A stretch of DNA of 64,000 nt from Buchnera aphidicola (Meitanaphis flavogallis) (GTDB lineage Bacteria > Pseudomonadota > Gammaproteobacteria > Enterobacterales > Enterobacteriaceae), in the NCBI GenBank assembly GCA_039830035.1, contig CP140038.1:1-64000 (forward strand), written 5' to 3'. The position numbers and the translations under genes were made by a program. The stretch's first letter is position 1, and every line of letters starts with the position of its first letter. The notes under the pieces were generated by a model. The model was not told the origin of the DNA. It made no database searches and saw only the letters and a list, made by a program, of their open reading frames with translations. Below are positions 38,001 through 47,436 of this stretch, piece after piece.

Positions 38001-39286
38001 AGAGTAGGTGCTCGATTAAGTAATACTGGATGTTCGTGAATAACTTCGTCTAAAATGTCCCATACAATAGATTCTTCGCGTTCTACCATCTTTTTAGCTG
38101 CTTTAATGGTAGTAGCTAATCCTTGTATTTCTAGTTTTCCGTAAATAAATGGTTTAAACAATTCTAAAGCCATTTTTTTAGGTAAACCACATTGATGTAA
38201 ACGCAAATAAGGTCCAACGGTAATTACTGATCTTCCTGAATAATCTACTCTTTTTCCTAGTAAATTTTGTCTGAATCGACCTTGCTTTCCTTTAATCATG
38301 TCAGACAACGATTTAAGTGGACGTTTATTTGATCCTGTTATAGCTTTACCTCTTCTTCCATTATCTAATAATGCATCTACTGCTTCTTGTAACATTCTTT
38401 TTTCATTTCTGACGATAATATCAGGTGCTGATAATTCTAATAAACGTTTTAAACGGTTATTTCTGTTGATCACTCTACGATATAAATCATTTAAATCAGA
38501 TGTAGCAAATCGTCCTCCATCTAATGGAACTAACGGTCTAAGATCAGGCGGTAAAATAGGTAATGCGTTTAATATCATCCATTCGGGCTTATTATGTGAG
38601 TGTATAAATGATTCTAATAATTTAATTCGTTTTGTTAGCTTTTTTCTTTTTGTTTCGGAATGACTATTATGTAATTCTTTTCTCAAGATTTCGCATTCTG
38701 GTATTAAATTTATATTAGTTAATAATGTTTGTATTGCTTCTGCACCCATTTGTGCATTAAATTCGTCTCCAAATTCTTCTAATGCATTTAAATATTGCTC
38801 TTCAGTTAAAATTTGATTTTTTTCGAGATTAGTAATTCCTTCTTCAACTACAACATAAGATTCAAAATAAAGAACTCTTTCAATATCTCGTAACGGCATA
38901 TCTAGTAATATTCCGATTCTTGATGGTAAAGATTTTAAAAACCAAATATGTGCAATTGGTGAAGCTAATTCGATATGTCCCATACGCTCTCTACGAACTT
39001 TGCTTTGAGTAACTTCAACGCCGCATTTTTCACAAATTACTCCACGGTGTTTTAATCTTTTATATTTTCCGCACAAACATTCGTAATCTTTGATTGGACC
39101 AAAAATTCGTGCACAAAATAATCCATTTCTCTCTGGTTTGAAAGTCCTATAATTAATAGTTTCTGGTTTTTTAACTTCTCCAAATGACCAAGAGCGAATC
39201 ATATCTGGAGAAGCAAGAGCAATTTTTATTGCGTCAAATTCATCAGTTTTAATTTGTGATTTTAAAATTTTTAATAAATCTTTCAC
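35069..39286 (-). CDS. rpoC: DNA-directed RNA polymerase subunit beta'
   Basis: Largest polymerase subunit, with the catalytic magnesium site. The 1405 residues match E. coli (1407). The N-terminal zinc ligands are in [20 protein letters not shown] (about residues 70-89), the active site [12 protein letters not shown] is near residues 458-469, and the second zinc site is in [19 protein letters not shown]. Trigger-loop and bridge-helix segments ([20 protein letters not shown]) are unchanged. The C-terminal tail is Ser/Asn-rich. It follows rpoB by 81 bases. Confidence 0.99.
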   Translation of the reverse strand: [1405 protein letters not shown]

Positions 39287-39367
39287 GAATTAGTTCCCGG
39301 CAAAGTAAAACATTTGAAGATAATTACACTAGATAGTAAGATATTGTAAAACGTTAATTTTATATTA

Positions 39368-42300
39368 TTAATCATTTTCTAATTCTATATTAATTCCTAA
39401 AGATTTGATTTCTTTTAATAAAACATTAAAAGATTCGGGCATTCCTGGTTCCATTTTATAATTTCCATCTACTATATTTTTATACATTTTAGTTCTTCCA
39501 CTAACATCGTCTGATTTCACTGTTAGCATTTCTTGTAAAGTATAAGCAGCGCCATAAGCTTCTAAAGCCCAAACTTCCATTTCTCCAAATCTTTGTCCTC
39601 CAAATTGAGCTTTTCCGCCTAATGGTTGCTGAGTAACTAGACTATAAGATCCAGTAGATCTTGCATGCATTTTGTCATCGACAAGGTGATTAAGTTTTAG
39701 CATATACATGTAACCTACAGTTACTGGTCTTTCAAATTTTTCACCAGTTCGTCCATCAAAAAGAGTTATTTGTCCAGAAGAAGGTAAATTTGCTAATTTT
39801 AATAGTTCTTTTATTTCATGTTCTCTTGCTCCATCAAAGACAGGTGTTGCAATAGGCATACCATGTCTAAAATTTTGTGCTAAACATAGTATTTCATCAT
39901 CAGAAAAAGTGTCTAAATTAACTTTTTGTTGGACGCATTCACCTAAATTGAAGGCTTTTTGAATAAAATTTCGAATATTTACAATAGAATCATTTGTTTC
40001 TAACATTTCATTGATTTTGTCTCCTATTCCTTTTGATGCTAATCCTAAATGAGTCTCTAAAATTTGTCCAATGTTCATTCTAGATGGAACCCCTAAAGGA
40101 TTTAATACAATGTCTATAGGAATTCCGTTTTGATCATATGGCATGTCTTCTATAGGATTAATTTTTGAAATTACTCCCTTATTTCCATGACGGCCAGCCA
40201 TTTTATCACCAGGTTGAATTTGTCTTTTTACTGCTAAATAAACTTTAATAATTTTTAGAACTCCAGGAGTTAAATCATCTCCTTGAGTAATTTTTTTATG
40301 TTCAATTTCTAATTTTGTTTTAAATTCTTTTTTAAGATCATCATATTGTGAAGATAATTGTGTTAATTTTTTTTGATTTTTTTTGTCATTTACAGAAATT
40401 TTTAACCATTCTTTTTTAGATAATTGATTTAAGTGATTTATGTCAATTCCTGACGATAATAGAATTGATTGTATTTGGTTAAATATGCTGAACTCAAATA
40501 TTTTAAATTCTTCTGTTAAATCTTTTTTAATTTTTTGAAGTTGCATATTTTCTATTTTTAGTGCTCTATTATCTTTTTCTACTCCGTCTCGAGTAAATAC
40601 TTGTACATCAATAACTGTTCCAGACACTCCATTAGGAACTCTCAAAGAAGAATCTTTAACATCGGAAGCTTTTTCTCCAAATATAGCTCTTAACAATTTT
40701 TCTTCTGGTGTCAATTGTGTTTCACCTTTTGGAGTTACTTTTCCGACTAAGATATCTCCTCCATTTACTTCAGCTCCAATATAAACAATGCCTGATTCAT
40801 CTAATTTAGATAATGCAGCTTCTCCTACGTTAGGTATATCTGATGTAATTTCTTCAGATCCTAATTTGGTATCTCTAGAAATACATGCTAATTCTTGAAT
40901 ATGAATTGTAGTAAATTTATCTTTTTGAACAACTTTTTCTGAAATTAAGATAGAGTCTTCAAAGTTATATCCATTCCAAGGCATGAAAGCTACGCGCATA
41001 TTTTGTCCTAAAGCGAGTTCTCCTAAATCAGTTGATGGACCATCTGCTAATACATTTCCTTTTTCTATTTTTTCTCCTAAAGATACACATGGTATTTGAT
41101 TTATACATGTGTTTTGATTAGATCTGGTATATTTCGTAAGATTATAAATATCTATACCTGCTTCTCCAGGAAGCATTTCTTCTTTGTTGACTTTAATGAC
41201 AATTCTAGATGCATCTATGTATTTAATTATTCCACCTCTTCGAGCTATTTCTGTTACGCCTGAATCAATAGCTACAGTTCGTTCCATTCCAGTTCCTATT
41301 AATGGTTTATCTGATATAAGTGTAGGAACTGCTTGTCGTTGCATATTAGCACCCATCAGAGCTCTATTAGCATCATCATGTTCTAAAAATGGAATTAATG
41401 ATGCACCTACAGAAACTATTTGCTGAGTAGATACATCCATATAGTTCACTTGATTTTTATGGAATAAACTAGATTCGCCTTTATATCTACATGTTACTAA
41501 ATCATCTGTAAAACAACCATTTTCGTTTGAGTTGGTGTTAGCTTGTGCAATGACAAAATTTCCTTCTTCAATAGCAGAAAGATATTCTATTTTATTAGTT
41601 ATAGTTCCTTCTTTTACTTTTTGATAGGGAGTTTCTAAAAAACCATATATGTTTGTTCTTGCATATACAGATAAAGAATTTATTAAACCTATGTTTGGTC
41701 CTTCTGGAGTTTCAATTGGACATACTCGACCATAATGCGTAGGGTGTACATCTCGTACCTCAAATCCAGCCCTTTCTCTAGTTAATCCACCTATTCCTAA
41801 TGCAGAAATACGACGTTTGTGTGTAATTTCTGATAGTGGATTGTTTTGATCCATGAATTGAGATAATTGACTAGATCCAAAAAATTCTTTTATAGCAGCT
41901 GAGATTGGTTTAGCATTAATCATATCTTGAGGCATGAGTAAGTCTAAATCTCCTAAAGATAATCTTTCTTTTACAGCTCTTTCAACTCGTATTAATCCTA
42001 TTCTAAATTGATTTTCTGCCATTTCTCCTACTGATCTTATTCTTCTATTTCCTAAATGATCAATATCATCAATATCTCCTTTGCCATTTCGAATATCAAT
42101 TAATTTTTTTATTACATCGATAATATCTATTTTACTTAAAGTACCTTTTCCTTCTATTTTTGTTCTTAGTAAAGAACGATTAAATTTCATTCGTCCAACT
42201 GATGAAAGATCATATCTTTCTTCAGAAAAAAATAGATTTTCAAATAAGTTTTCTGTAGCATCACGTGTTGGAGGTTCTCCAGGACGCATCATTCGATAAA

Positions 42301-43396
42301 TTTCAATTAATGCACTAGGTCGATCTTGCGTAGAATCTATTTTTAATGTTTCGGAAATGTATGGTCCGTGATCTAAATCGTTGGTAAATATTGTTTGAAT
42401 TTCAGAATAGCCATTTAATTTTAATTTTTTAATTATTTCAATATTTAGTTCAGAGTTCACTTGTACAATGATATCTTTGGTTTTTTTATTATAATAGTTT
42501 TTTGCTGATATTTTTCCTACTAAGTATTCTATTGGTACTTCTATAGAAGTAATGTTGTCTTGTTTTAGTAAATTAATGTGTCGAGCAGTAATGCGTTGGC
42601 CTTTTTTTATGTAGGTTTTATTTTTGCTATTAAAATCAAAAGTTGCAGTTTCTCCACGCAATCTTGTCGGAATTAGTTCCATTATGATTTTTTTAGGAAA
42701 TATTTTAAAAATATTTTTTTTAAAAAATATATTCAAAATTTCTTCTGTAGTAAAATTTAATGCTCTTAAAATAATACTTACAGGTAGTTTTCTTCGTCTG
42801 TCAATACGAATAAATAAGTGATCTTTTGGATCAAATTCAAAATCTAACCATGATCCTCTATATGGGATAATGCGTGCGTTATATAAAACTTTTCCTGATG
42901 AATGTGTTTTTCCTTTATCGCTATCAAAAAATACGCCTGGACTTCGATGTAATTGAGACACTACGACTCTTTCAGTTCCATTGATGATGAATGTTCCATT
43001 TTTTGTCATTAATGGAATCTCTCCCATATATACTTCTTGTTCTTTAATATATCTAATTGTTTTTTCTAATGTTTCGCGTTCATATATAATTAGGCGTAAT
43101 TTTACGCGTAGCGGTGCAGAATAAGTAGTACCTCGAGTTTGGCATTCTTTTACGTCAAAAATAGTATTTCCTAAATGATATTCTATATATTGCAATTCAG
43201 CGTGACCATTATAACTAGTAATTGGAAATATTGAACGAAATGCAGCTTCTAATCCATACAAACCGTTAGGATCTTGTTCTATAAATTTTTGGAAAGAATT
43301 GAGTTGAATAGAAAGAAGGTATGGTATATCAAGCACTTTTGGACGTTTGCCAAAGTCTTTGCGAATACGTTTTTTTTCAGTATAAGAGTAAACCAT
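39368..43396 (-). CDS. rpoB: DNA-directed RNA polymerase subunit beta
   Basis: Second catalytic polymerase subunit. The 1342 residues equal E. coli. The rifampicin region GSSQLSQFMDQNNPLSEITHKRR and SALG-GGLTRERAGFEVRD is intact and wild-type in pattern, and so are the C-terminal GRHGNKGVISKI, GGKAQFGGQRFGEMEVWALEAYGA segments. It follows the rplL-rpoB attenuator hairpin. Several antisense frames here are shadows of constrained codons. Confidence 0.99.
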   Translation of the reverse strand: MVYSYTEKKRIRKDFGKRPKVLDIPYLLSIQLNSFQKFIEQDPNGLYGLEAAFRSIFPITSYNGHAELQYIEYHLGNTIFDVKECQTRGTTYSAPLRVKLRLIIYERETLEKTIRYIKEQEVYMGEIPLMTKNGTFIINGTERVVVSQLHRSPGVFFDSDKGKTHSSGKVLYNARIIPYRGSWLDFEFDPKDHLFIRIDRRRKLPVSIILRALNFTTEEILNIFFKKNIFKIFPKKIIMELIPTRLRGETATFDFNSKNKTYIKKGQRITARHINLLKQDNITSIEVPIEYLVGKISAKNYYNKKTKDIIVQVNSELNIEIIKKLKLNGYSEIQTIFTNDLDHGPYISETLKIDSTQDRPSALIEIYRMMRPGEPPTRDATENLFENLFFSEERYDLSSVGRMKFNRSLLRTKIEGKGTLSKIDIIDVIKKLIDIRNGKGDIDDIDHLGNRRIRSVGEMAENQFRIGLIRVERAVKERLSLGDLDLLMPQDMINAKPISAAIKEFFGSSQLSQFMDQNNPLSEITHKRRISALGIGGLTRERAGFEVRDVHPTHYGRVCPIETPEGPNIGLINSLSVYARTNIYGFLETPYQKVKEGTITNKIEYLSAIEEGNFVIAQANTNSNENGCFTDDLVTCRYKGESSLFHKNQVNYMDVSTQQIVSVGASLIPFLEHDDANRALMGANMQRQAVPTLISDKPLIGTGMERTVAIDSGVTEIARRGGIIKYIDASRIVIKVNKEEMLPGEAGIDIYNLTKYTRSNQNTCINQIPCVSLGEKIEKGNVLADGPSTDLGELALGQNMRVAFMPWNGYNFEDSILISEKVVQKDKFTTIHIQELACISRDTKLGSEEITSDIPNVGEAALSKLDESGIVYIGAEVNGGDILVGKVTPKGETQLTPEEKLLRAIFGEKASDVKDSSLRVPNGVSGTVIDVQVFTRDGVEKDNRALKIENMQLQKIKKDLTEEFKIFEFSIFNQIQSILLSSGIDINHLNQLSKKEWLKISVNDKKNQKKLTQLSSQYDDLKKEFKTKLEIEHKKITQGDDLTPGVLKIIKVYLAVKRQIQPGDKMAGRHGNKGVISKINPIEDMPYDQNGIPIDIVLNPLGVPSRMNIGQILETHLGLASKGIGDKINEMLETNDSIVNIRNFIQKAFNLGECVQQKVNLDTFSDDEILCLAQNFRHGMPIATPVFDGAREHEIKELLKLANLPSSGQITLFDGRTGEKFERPVTVGYMYMLKLNHLVDDKMHARSTGSYSLVTQQPLGGKAQFGGQRFGEMEVWALEAYGAAYTLQEMLTVKSDDVSGRTKMYKNIVDGNYKMEPGMPESFNVLLKEIKSLGINIELEND

Positions 43397-43589
43397 AGGA
43401 TTTCCTGATTAGTCAATAGAATTATTATTGCACTTTTACAAATAACTATAGTAATTTTGAATTTTTCCAAAAATCTTTTTTGAATTACATGTTGTTTATA
43501 AAATAAAGGACAATGAAGTAATTGTTTAACTCAAGAATGTTATAAATATTAAAAGATAATTGTAAATTTTAAACAATTAAATAGAAAAG

Positions 43590-43612
43590 GCTGGTGACTT
43601 AGAATCACCAGC
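43590..43612 (-). terminator. Conserved rplL-rpoB attenuator hairpin
   Basis: GCTGGTGA at 43590-43597 pairs perfectly with TCACCAGC at 43605-43612 around a 7-base loop. On the minus strand it is followed by CTTTTCT. From memory the E. coli attenuator between rplL and rpoB uses the same GGCTGGTGAC...GTCACCAGCC stem, so this is a rare regulatory element kept almost unchanged. It should lower rpoBC transcription relative to the ribosomal proteins. Confidence 0.85.
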
Positions 43613-43655
43613 AAATAATGTACATAATCTAAATCAATAATTTAAAAAAATTTTT

Positions 43656-44024
43656 TTATTTAATTTCTACTTCAGCACCTGTTTCATCTAAAATTTTTTT
43701 TAAAGATTCAGCTTCTATTTTAGTAATGCGTTCTTTAATTACAGTAGGAGCTGATTCTACTAAATCTTTTGCTTCTTTTAACCCTAAACCAGTAGAACTT
43801 CTTACAGCTTTTATAACTGATACTTTATTGCTGCCAATTGATTTTAATATAACGTCAAATTCTGTTTTTTCTTCTACGGGTGTTGTAATTGAAGAAGATG
43901 AAGAATGTATAGATGATTCAGCTGATACACCAAATTTTTTTTCCATGTCAGAAATTAATTCAATAACATTTTTTACTGACATTTCTGATATGGCTTCTAA
44001 AATTTGTTCTTTTGTTATGGACAT
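43656..44024 (-). CDS. rplL: 50S ribosomal protein L7/L12
   Basis: Multicopy stalk protein that recruits translation factors. The 122 residues are near E. coli (121). The N-terminal dimerisation helix (MSITKEQILEAISEMSVKNVIELISDMEKKFGV) and the C-terminal factor-binding domain (EKTEFDVIL... KVSVIKAVRSSTGLGLKEAKDLVESAP) are clear. The hinge, alanine-rich in E. coli, is a serine-rich SIHSSSSSITTP here. It follows rplJ by 58 bases. Confidence 0.98.
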   Translation of the reverse strand: MSITKEQILEAISEMSVKNVIELISDMEKKFGVSAESSIHSSSSSITTPVEEKTEFDVILKSIGSNKVSVIKAVRSSTGLGLKEAKDLVESAPTVIKERITKIEAESLKKILDETGAEVEIK

Positions 44025-44082
44025 GGTATTTATTCCTAATAATACCCAAAAATAGTTTTAAATGTTATTTCTAAAATATAAA

Positions 44083-44580
44083 TTATATTCTATTTTTTAA
44101 TTGTGTTATAGATACAAGAATTTGTATTAACTTTCCTATAGCTGTTGTTTTCATAACTATCATTAATCTACTAATTACTTCTTTATATGTAGGTATATCT
44201 GCTAGTTCACTAATGCTACATGAAGGTAGTATTTTTCCTTTAAAAACAGCTCCAAGAATTTTGAAATCAGTATTGTTTATGGAGAACTCTCTAAAGAGTC
44301 TTGCTGCGCTTCTTGGATGATCTATAGAGTAACCAATTAGAACAGGACCAATAAGTAGTTCTTTCAAACATTCAAATTTAGTATTTTTAATACCTAAATT
44401 AACTAAGGTATTTTTAAAAACTCCTAATGTTACTCCTGCTTTTCTAGCTAATACTCGTAATTCAGTTATGTTATTTACTTTTATGTTTCTTGAGTCAGCA
44501 ACAACTATTGATAATGCTTTTTTGGTTACATTATGAATTTTAGAAACAATTTCTTTTTTTTTTGGAAAGTTTAGTACCAT
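44083..44580 (-). CDS. rplJ: 50S ribosomal protein L10
   Basis: Base of the ribosomal stalk and, with L7/L12, the translational repressor of its own mRNA in E. coli. The 165 residues equal E. coli. The start MVLNFPKKKEIVSKI and the conserved VADSRNIKVNNITELRVLARKAGV and RNTL-like VFKNTLVNLGI segments are present. Between rplA and rplJ lie 283 bases, as in E. coli where the leader holds the L10 site; I see no clearly conserved structure in it, only weak AT stems. Confidence 0.97.
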   Translation of the reverse strand: MVLNFPKKKEIVSKIHNVTKKALSIVVADSRNIKVNNITELRVLARKAGVTLGVFKNTLVNLGIKNTKFECLKELLIGPVLIGYSIDHPRSAARLFREFSINNTDFKILGAVFKGKILPSCSISELADIPTYKEVISRLMIVMKTTAIGKLIQILVSITQLKNRI

Positions 44581-44863
44581 TAATTTATGTACTCCTAAAT
44601 TTAGTTAATACTGTAAAACAACATTATTCTTAATAGGAATTACATATAAAAAGTTAATCTTTTAATTGATACATTTTTTAAAATTTTTTATTGTTTTTAA
44701 TTAATTAACAAAAAAATTAAATTATATATTTTAATATTAAGATCAAATAAATATTACTTAAATGTTTTAATCTGAAAGTATTGATTATGTATGTTAATTT
44801 AGACATGAATCTTTTATTATAGAGAATTTTTCTTTTATCGTAAAGTAAAAATCAGTTAACTGT

Positions 44864-45556
44864 TTATCGTAAATTGTTACAGTTAATACGAATTCCTAAA
44901 CTCATGGTTGTAGAAATAGTTATTTTTTTAATATATAGTCCTTTTGAATTTTTAGGTTTTGAATTTTGTAAAGCTGTTATTAAGGAATTAAAATTGTCTT
45001 GTATTTTATTATTTACAAAATTGATTCTTCCTATTGTAGTATGTATAATTCCATTCTTATCATTTTTATAGTTTATTTGGCCATTTTTAGCATTCGTAAT
45101 TGCTGTTTTAATATCATCAGTAACTGTTCCTAATTTTGGATTTGGCATTAAACCACGAGGTCCGAGTATAGGTCCTAATGTATTTACAGTATGCATGACA
45201 TCTGTAGAGGCAATTGCAATGTTAAAATTTATATTTCCAATTTTAATTTTTTCTATTAAATCATATAATCCTACATATTTTGCACCACATTTTTTTGCAA
45301 TGTCAACGTTAACTCCTTGAGTAAAAACTGCTATAGTTACGGATTTTCCTGTTCCATGAGGTAATATAGTACTATTACGAATGTTTTGATCAGATTTTTT
45401 AGGGTTAATACCTAAATTAATAGATACATCTACACTTTCATTAAATTTAGAAGTTGCTATTTTTTTAAGTAATGTAATACCTTCCTCAATATCATAATTT
45501 TTTTTTTCGTCTACTAAACTATGCATTATTTTCATTCTTTTAGTTTTTTTTTTCAT
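44864..45556 (-). CDS. rplA: 50S ribosomal protein L1
   Basis: Protein of the L1 stalk near the E site and translational autoregulator of rplK-rplA in E. coli. The 230 residues are close to E. coli (234). Clear blocks are KKSDQNIRNSTILPHGTGKSV, GPILGPRGLMPNPKLGTVT and YRNDKNGIIHTTIG-like YKNDKNGIIHTTIGR. Its ATG directly abuts the rplK stop codon, so the two are translationally coupled. Confidence 0.98.
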   Translation of the reverse strand: MKKKTKRMKIMHSLVDEKKNYDIEEGITLLKKIATSKFNESVDVSINLGINPKKSDQNIRNSTILPHGTGKSVTIAVFTQGVNVDIAKKCGAKYVGLYDLIEKIKIGNINFNIAIASTDVMHTVNTLGPILGPRGLMPNPKLGTVTDDIKTAITNAKNGQINYKNDKNGIIHTTIGRINFVNNKIQDNFNSLITALQNSKPKNSKGLYIKKITISTTMSLGIRINCNNLR

Positions 45557-45991
45557 TTATTTTTTTTCCTTAATAGTTAAACCCATAGAATGGGCTGTTC
45601 CTATAATTGATTTAGTTATATTTTTAATATTAGATCCTGTCATATCGATTTCTTTTACTTTAGCAATTTCTATTGCTTGTTGATAAGTTATTTCTCCTAC
45701 CTTTTCTGTGTTAGGTTTAGAAGAACCAGATTTAATTCCTGCAGCTTTTTTTAATAGAATAGAAGCAGGTGGTGTTTTGGTAATAAAAGAAAAAGATCGA
45801 TCTGAATATACAGTAATTATAGTAGGAATAGGTAATCCTTTTTCTAAATTATTAGTTTTTTCATTAAATGATTTACAAAATTCCATAATATTTAGACCTT
45901 TTTGTCCTAAAGCTGGTCCTACTGGAGGGCTAGGATTAGCCATACCAGCTGAAACTTGCAGTTTAATATAAGCTTGTATTTTTTTAGCCAT
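45557..45991 (-). CDS. rplK: 50S ribosomal protein L11
   Basis: Component of the GTPase-associated centre. From the ATG at 45991 it has 144 residues (E. coli 142) starting MAKKIQAYIKLQVSAGMANPSPPVGPALGQKG, the textbook L11 start; the earlier ATG at 46006 adds five residues not found in the family. The C-terminal 23S-binding domain keeps GTAHSMGL. In the 187-base gap to nusG a 7-bp stem (46026-46032 with 46053-46059) may be part of the operon leader. Confidence 0.98.
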   Translation of the reverse strand: MAKKIQAYIKLQVSAGMANPSPPVGPALGQKGLNIMEFCKSFNEKTNNLEKGLPIPTIITVYSDRSFSFITKTPPASILLKKAAGIKSGSSKPNTEKVGEITYQQAIEIAKVKEIDMTGSNIKNITKSIIGTAHSMGLTIKEKK

Positions 45992-46193
45992 GATAATTTT
46001 TCTCACTATTTAAATATATAAATTAATTGCTTTTATGTGTTTTAAAATAAATAAGCAATAAATATGTATATTGATATGTTTGATACAAGATATGTTAGAA
46101 GATATAAATTTTTTACTTTAAGCTCATTATAGTAAATAGTAATCTTTATTAAATATATAATTGGTTTTTTAAAAATTTTTTCATAGTTTAATG

Positions 46194-46739
46194 TTAATTT
46201 TTTTTAACTTGACAAAAATCTAATTCTACAGGAGTAGATCTTCCAAATATAGATACTGATACTTTTAATCTATTTTTTTCATAGTCTACTTGTTCTACTA
46301 TTCCATTGAAGTCTGAAAATGGACCATCATTAACCCTAACCATTTCTCCAGGTTCAAATAATGTTTTAGGTCGTGGTTTATCTCCGATTTGTTTTAACCG
46401 ATTTATGATAATATTTACTTCTTTATCACTAATGGGAGAAGGTTTATCTGAAGTTCCTCCTATAAATCCTAACACACGAGGTATACTTCGAATTAAATGC
46501 CAACTAGAATCATTCATAGTCATTTGAATGAGAACATATCCAGGAAAGAACTTATATTCACTTTTTTTACGTTGTCCTGCTTTAATTTCTACGACTTCTT
46601 CAGTTGGTACCATTACGTCTCCAAATAAGTTTTCCATATTATGCAATTTAATATGTTCGCGTATTGATTGTGCTACGCGTCCTTCAAAACCAGAAAAAGC
46701 CTGCAATACGTACCAGCGTTGTTTTTGATTCTTATACAT
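46194..46739 (-). CDS. nusG: Transcription termination/antitermination factor NusG
   Basis: Binds RNA polymerase through its N-terminal domain and links it to Rho or the ribosome through its C-terminal KOW domain. The 181 residues equal E. coli. The N-terminal RWYVLQAFSGFEGRVAQSI, the PGYVLIQM block and the C-terminal KOW motif (FEPGEMVRVNDGPFSDFNGIVE) are intact. It starts one base after the secE stop codon. Confidence 0.98.
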   Translation of the reverse strand: MYKNQKQRWYVLQAFSGFEGRVAQSIREHIKLHNMENLFGDVMVPTEEVVEIKAGQRKKSEYKFFPGYVLIQMTMNDSSWHLIRSIPRVLGFIGGTSDKPSPISDKEVNIIINRLKQIGDKPRPKTLFEPGEMVRVNDGPFSDFNGIVEQVDYEKNRLKVSVSIFGRSTPVELDFCQVKKN

Positions 46740-46740
46740 A

Positions 46741-47121
46741 TTATAACCTTAAACTAGTTACGAATGATACAAATCGGATTAAAATATTATCTAATCCCCA
46801 TAAACTTAAGGATATGATGAAAGTTGCAATTATTACAATGATTGTAGTATGAAATGTTTCTCTTAAATTAGGCCAAGTAATTTTTTTTATTTCTTCTTTT
46901 GATTTGTAAATTAATAAAAAAAATTTTTTTCCTTGTTTTGTTAGATATATTGTTCCTATAGTTAAACTAATTAAAGATATTATTATGATTACGCGTAACA
47001 ATAAAGATAAGTTAGTGCAATAGTAATTTATAAAAGTTAATAATATTAACGTTCCTATGCTAAACCACTTAATTATTTCTAAAAAATAAGAATTTTTATA
47101 GAATTTGATTATTTTGGTCAT
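46741..47121 (-). CDS. secE: Preprotein translocase subunit SecE
   Basis: Clamp subunit of the SecYEG channel. The 126 residues match the enterobacterial three-helix form (E. coli 127). Two hydrophobic N-terminal segments are followed by the conserved amphipathic KEEIKKITWPNLRETFHTT (E. coli ARMEVRKVIWPTRQETLHTT) and a last membrane helix. It is the first protein gene after the tRNA cluster; tufB, which separates them in E. coli, is missing. Confidence 0.95.
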   Translation of the reverse strand: MTKIIKFYKNSYFLEIIKWFSIGTLILLTFINYYCTNLSLLLRVIIIISLISLTIGTIYLTKQGKKFFLLIYKSKEEIKKITWPNLRETFHTTIIVIIATFIISLSLWGLDNILIRFVSFVTSLRL

Positions 47122-47436
47122 TTGTCATCCTATAATATTAATTATATACAATTATATTGCATGTTAATACGATAACATTTTTCTATTATAAGGAACAATA
47201 ATAAAAATATTTTTATTGAAATAGATTTAACTTTGGATTTTGTTAGCGGTAATGATTCAGTTATTATATAACTTTTTTATATGAATATAAATTTATTATA
47301 TATGATAAAAAATCATAATTTTAATATATTTAAATGGTATTTGGTTACAAAATATGTAAAATTTTTCGGAATGATATTTAGATATTTTTATAAAAACAGT
47401 TATTTTAAAAAAGTATGGATCTTATAATAATATTTT
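47122..47436. other. Gene-free spacer between secE and tRNA-Thr; tufB missing
   Basis: In E. coli tufB sits exactly here in the order thrU-tyrU-glyT-thrT-tufB-secE. The 315-base AT-rich spacer shows no EF-Tu remnant, no terminator and no clear promoter. The secE operon promoter probably lies in this stretch or is that of the tRNA cluster. Confidence 0.6.
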
